Shown here: piece after piece, positions 61,135 to 64,000 of the stretch
Position numbering within the stretch: the stretch's first letter is position 1
How the letters are laid out: each line of letters begins with the position of its first letter
NCBI RefSeq assembly: GCF_900101385.1
Contig: NZ_FMZB01000007.1
Span: forward strand, 1 to 64,000
Source: Terribacillus halophilus
Lineage (GTDB): Bacteria; Bacillota; Bacilli; Bacillales; Amphibacillaceae
DNA length: 64,000 bases
Direction: 5' to 3'
Notes under the pieces: model-generated
Told to the model about the DNA's origin: nothing
Seen by the model: only the letters and a program-made list of their open reading frames with translations
Database searches by the model: none
Program-made: the position numbers and the translations under genes

Positions 61135-62028
61135 TTATTGGAGCTTTGCCTGCTGCTGTTTTTTATAAGCTAATGGTGTCATTCCGATAGATTCACGAAA
61201 CTTGGCAATAAAATAACTGCTGCTGTTGAATCCTACTTGATAGGCCACTTCTGTGACATTGGAACTTGGGTCTTGAAGCAAGGACAGGCTTCTATTTATC
61301 CGATATTCCATTACATAGTTCATAGGAGATTGTTTGACTATGCGTTTAAAATAACGGCAGCACTCGGCCCGACTTAGCTTGCCGGCTTTTGCGATGTCGG
61401 CCAAATTGATTTTATCATCGGAATGCAGATGGATCCAATTGAGCATGTGTTTCATCCGCTGACTTCTTTGCATTTCTGATTCGCTATATTCCAGCTGCAT
61501 GCCATGCATGATCAAGTTTTGCCATATAAGATTAAGGTGATTTACTACGACTATCTCATAAAATGGATTCTTTTGCTCAATCAGTTGATGAATTTCCAAT
61601 ATTGCTTTAAGGATGTTTCTCTCCCATTCTTCCTTCTTTCCTATATGCAAGTGCGTCAAATTAGTCGCTTGAATATATGGGCTTACATACTTTGTGTGCA
61701 GTTCCTTTGACAGAAAAGTGTAAGGAGAAGCGTTTAAACATATATAAATGCAATCTGAATTGTTATAGTCATCAGCTTTATGCAAACAGCCGCTATTGAT
61801 AAAAATACCTTCGCCTTTGTTAACCATCACTTTCTCTTCATTGATTTGAAATACAGCACTACCATTCAGAATCTGGACAAACTGGACTTCATTATGCCAA
61901 TGCAGCGGAATATGTCCGTGTATATTTTCCTTGATTGTTGTTTCGTAGCATGCCACAGGTAATTCAACTGTTCTATGCTGGGTTAATTCTTCTAAATCCT
62001 GATTGATTAGAAATTCTTTGTTTTGCAT
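61135..62028 (-). CDS. AraC-family regulator with N-terminal cupin domain
   Basis: A 297-residue regulator. The cupin-type sensor (about 30-110) shows HIPLHWHNEVQFVQILNG with the paired histidines and GEGIFINSGCLHKA. The C-terminal AraC DNA-binding domain (about 195-293) has two HTH motifs (INLADIAKAGKLSRAECCRYF; VTEVAYQVGFNSSSYFIAKF) and the usual end RESIGMTPLAYKK. It is divergent from the EamA exporter gene 104 bp away, its most likely target. Confidence 0.9.
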   Translation of the reverse strand: MQNKEFLINQDLEELTQHRTVELPVACYETTIKENIHGHIPLHWHNEVQFVQILNGSAVFQINEEKVMVNKGEGIFINSGCLHKADDYNNSDCIYICLNASPYTFLSKELHTKYVSPYIQATNLTHLHIGKKEEWERNILKAILEIHQLIEQKNPFYEIVVVNHLNLIWQNLIMHGMQLEYSESEMQRSQRMKHMLNWIHLHSDDKINLADIAKAGKLSRAECCRYFKRIVKQSPMNYVMEYRINRSLSLLQDPSSNVTEVAYQVGFNSSSYFIAKFRESIGMTPLAYKKQQQAKLQ

Positions 62029-62131
62029 CTCTTACCTCAATATACTTATATTTTTATATACGATTTTAGTATCAAATAGATGTATCTTTCATTATCATGA
62101 CACTATTGTAACAGAGCAGGGGGAATGTAAA

Positions 62132-63040
62132 GTGAAAAATAATCAACTGATTGGTACTGCATTAGTACTAATTGGAGCTATCTTTTGGGGTGTTTCAGGG
62201 ACGGTTGCCCAATTTTTGTTTCAAACAAAAGGATTCAGCACGGAGTGGCTTACAGTAGTAAGATTGCTTGCTGCCGGAGTTGTCTTATTGTCAATTGCTT
62301 TTGTGAAAGATGGCCGAAAAGTATGGGGGGTGTGGAAAAATAAGCACGAAGCAATCAGTCTTATCCTTTTTGGGATCCTGGGAATGCTCGCAGTCCAATA
62401 TACATACTTTGCCGCAATTGAACACGGAAATGCAGCGACAGCGACCATACTCCAATATTTGGCGCCAGCAATCATTACTTGTTATTTGGCTGTAAGGTCA
62501 AGGCATTTACCATCATTCACAATTGTTCTATCTGTTGTCATTGCGATTATAGGGACATTCCTTCTTGTCACAGGCGGTAACATACAATCTCTTTCCATCT
62601 CTGGCTGGGCCGTTTTCTGGGGGGTTGCTTCGGCTTTTGCTTTAAGTTTTTATACGTTGCAGCCTCTAAAGCTGCTTGCTAACTGGGGTGCTAGAATAGT
62701 AGTAGGATGGGGGATGCTGATCGGCGGTGTCAGTTTCAGTTTCATCAATCCCCCTTGGGCGATACAGGGAGAGTGGACAATATCCTCAATAGCAGCGGTC
62801 ATTTTTGTCATTATTTTTGGTACCGTCATTGCTTTTTATTTTTATTTAGAAAGTACGAAATATATTGAAGCCTCCAAAGTGAGTCTGTTAGCTTCAGTTG
62901 AGCCGTTATCTGCAACATTTCTCTCTATTATATGGTTCCATATTCCGTATGGTTTGGCAGAATGGGTAGGCACCATTTTTATTATTGGTACCATTACAAT
63001 CCTTACGGCAGTGAAAGAGAAGGGGAAAGGAAGACTTTGA
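62132..63040 (+). CDS. EamA-family (DMT) exporter
   Basis: A 302-residue protein with ten membrane segments in two EamA repeats (about 8-140 and 152-290): LIGAIFWGVSGTVAQFLF, VQYTYFAAIEHGNAATATIL and the second-repeat end IEASKVSLLASVEPLSATFL. The family exports amino acids or small metabolites (YdcZ/RhaT relatives). GTG at 62132 is 8 bp from AGGGGG; the frame is open upstream through the intergenic region without a ribosome site. The terminator follows. Confidence 0.88.
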   Translation: MKNNQLIGTALVLIGAIFWGVSGTVAQFLFQTKGFSTEWLTVVRLLAAGVVLLSIAFVKDGRKVWGVWKNKHEAISLILFGILGMLAVQYTYFAAIEHGNAATATILQYLAPAIITCYLAVRSRHLPSFTIVLSVVIAIIGTFLLVTGGNIQSLSISGWAVFWGVASAFALSFYTLQPLKLLANWGARIVVGWGMLIGGVSFSFINPPWAIQGEWTISSIAAVIFVIIFGTVIAFYFYLESTKYIEASKVSLLASVEPLSATFLSIIWFHIPYGLAEWVGTIFIIGTITILTAVKEKGKGRL

Positions 63041-63067
63041 ATCGAAGAATCGAATAATATGGAAGCT

Positions 63068-63094
63068 AAAAAGACGCTAGTCAGCGTCTTTTTT
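63068..63094 (+). terminator. Rho-independent terminator after the EamA gene
   Basis: AAAAAGACGCT and AGCGTCTTTTT form an 11-bp stem with an AGTC loop. Confidence 0.92.
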
Positions 63095-63165
63095 ATTGAT
63101 GATTTTATACAAGGCTTGCGAACAAGGCTCGATCTCGTGAAATCTATCGGATTACACATGATATG

Positions 63166-64000
63166 TTAAGAATGGGATGCTTTCTTCGTGTTTGGAGGAA
63201 TACGATGTTTAACAATTGGAGCTAAGAAATATACAGCGACCACTACAAGAAGCACCGTACTCATTGCATTCAGCAGTCCAATTGCATCTCCTAACATACC
63301 TAGTAGCGGGGGACCAACTAAAAAGGCCAAATAGCCGATGATGGAAACAGCTCCGACTCTTTGTGCGGAGTCAATAGGGTCATCACCAGCTGCTGATAAG
63401 CCGAGAGGGAATCCAATGGAAGCGCCAATACCCCATAAAAACACACCTAACACTCCTATAGGTAAATTAGGTGCAAAGATCAATACGCCAACACCAATTG
63501 CAGCAAAAATTGCAGCGTACCTCAGAACTGTAACACGCCCGAACCGATCCAAGAAAAATCCGGCACTTATCCTGGCAACCAGCATAGCACTTAGAAAAAC
63601 GACATAGACAAGCGTACCAGATTGAGCCCCCACAGCGAACCCATCAACTATAGCAAGCGGCAGCCACTCATTGGCCGATCCTTCTGCAAAAGCCATGCCT
63701 AACACTATCAATCCAATTAAAATAGTACGCTTTTCTTTCCACACATTTGATTTATATTCCCCATCAGCTTTTTCCGTCTCTTTTATGGCTTTTCCGTTTC
63801 CGTTGGGGATTTTATTGATAAAAGCACCTATTAAAATGAGTGATATGAATACAATACCGATTAAATGATATAAAGTGGAAATACCAAGTCCTAGTGTCAG
63901 ATAACCCAAACCTGCACCAATCAACGTTCCTGCACTGAAACAACCATGCAATGCGGGTAAGAGGGTTTTTGAGGCGGCTTGCTCTAACAATGCACCATCA
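63166..64000 (-). CDS. MFS transporter (YbjJ-like), 5' end outside the window
   Basis: The minus-strand frame enters from the right edge and runs to 63166, giving about 278 residues. ALLEQAASKTLLPALHGCFSAGTLIGAG corresponds to the middle of segments 4-5 in YbjJ/FucP-like major facilitators (EGAxVExxxGRxxMPxxHAxFSxG). Seven or eight further membrane segments follow, with RISAGFFLDRFGRVTVLRY as the conserved loop of the second half. The N-terminal about 120 residues lie beyond base 64000. The substrate is unknown. Confidence 0.82.
   Translation of the reverse strand, partial: DGALLEQAASKTLLPALHGCFSAGTLIGAGLGYLTLGLGISTLYHLIGIVFISLILIGAFINKIPNGNGKAIKETEKADGEYKSNVWKEKRTILIGLIVLGMAFAEGSANEWLPLAIVDGFAVGAQSGTLVYVVFLSAMLVARISAGFFLDRFGRVTVLRYAAIFAAIGVGVLIFAPNLPIGVLGVFLWGIGASIGFPLGLSAAGDDPIDSAQRVGAVSIIGYLAFLVGPPLLGMLGDAIGLLNAMSTVLLVVVAVYFLAPIVKHRIPPNTKKASHS

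Overview
The window is chromosomal DNA of an endospore-forming, low-to-mid GC member of the Bacillaceae. The evidence is a set of sporulation and germination genes (gerE, gerM, cwlJ, spoVID, ysxE) and a tig-clpX-lon-engB-hemAXCDBL-spoVID-ysxE-valS block in the order known from Bacillus subtilis. Strong AGGAGG ribosome sites, frequent TTG/GTG starts, T-box and S-box riboswitches and dense intrinsic terminators fit this. The genus cannot be fixed from the sequence; it looks closer to Oceanobacillus/Terribacillus-type bacilli than to B. subtilis itself.

Layout. 0-0.7 kb: three broken gene ends (IS30 transposase tail, an unknown C-terminus, IS3 transposase tail). 0.7-7.8 kb: accessory genes (two lipoproteins, DUF4064, gerE, an S66 peptidase, small proteins, a GPH-type transporter). 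7.9-14.1 kb: a K+/H+ antiporter, then ysmB-racE-gerM-rdgB(ysnA)-ysnB-DUF420; rph, expected between gerM and rdgB, is absent. 14.2-14.4 kb: tRNA-Gly and tRNA-Arg. 14.8-28.8 kb: an island-like stretch with an orphan HsdR-N-type protein and a carbohydrate cluster similar to B. subtilis yesLMNOPQ-T (binding protein, two permeases, YesL, sugar dehydrogenase, SDR, lactonase-type amidohydrolase, YesM/YesN two-component pair, SGNH esterase), then cwlJ, a frameshifted small membrane gene and a SAM riboswitch in front of a cyclase gene broken by a stop codon. 28.8-49.7 kb: the conserved block ending in T-box-controlled valS; lonB is absent between clpX and lon. 49.7-52.1 kb: acetyltransferases around a decayed zone. 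52.3-54.3 kb: a metallo-hydrolase divergent from an Lrp regulator, and a CarD-like protein. 54.4-56.8 kb: three tandem tyrosine-type T-boxes, a short leader ORF opening with Tyr-Tyr-Tyr, and an amino-acid permease. 56.9-60.9 kb: a Fur-box-preceded siderophore ABC system. 61.1-64 kb: an AraC regulator divergent from an EamA exporter, and an MFS gene cut by the window edge.

How the genes work together. The hem operon makes uroporphyrinogen III from glutamyl-tRNA, with HemX probably setting HemA level. Tig, ClpX, Lon and EngB form a protein-folding, proteolysis and ribosome-assembly group. The yes-like cluster should sense a sugar outside the cell (YesM/N), import it by ABC transport and oxidise it through a lactone. 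The strongest candidate for something undescribed is the 54.4-56.7 kb tyrosine-responsive leader, where three T-boxes are followed by a translated-looking Tyr-rich leader ORF that overlaps the permease start.
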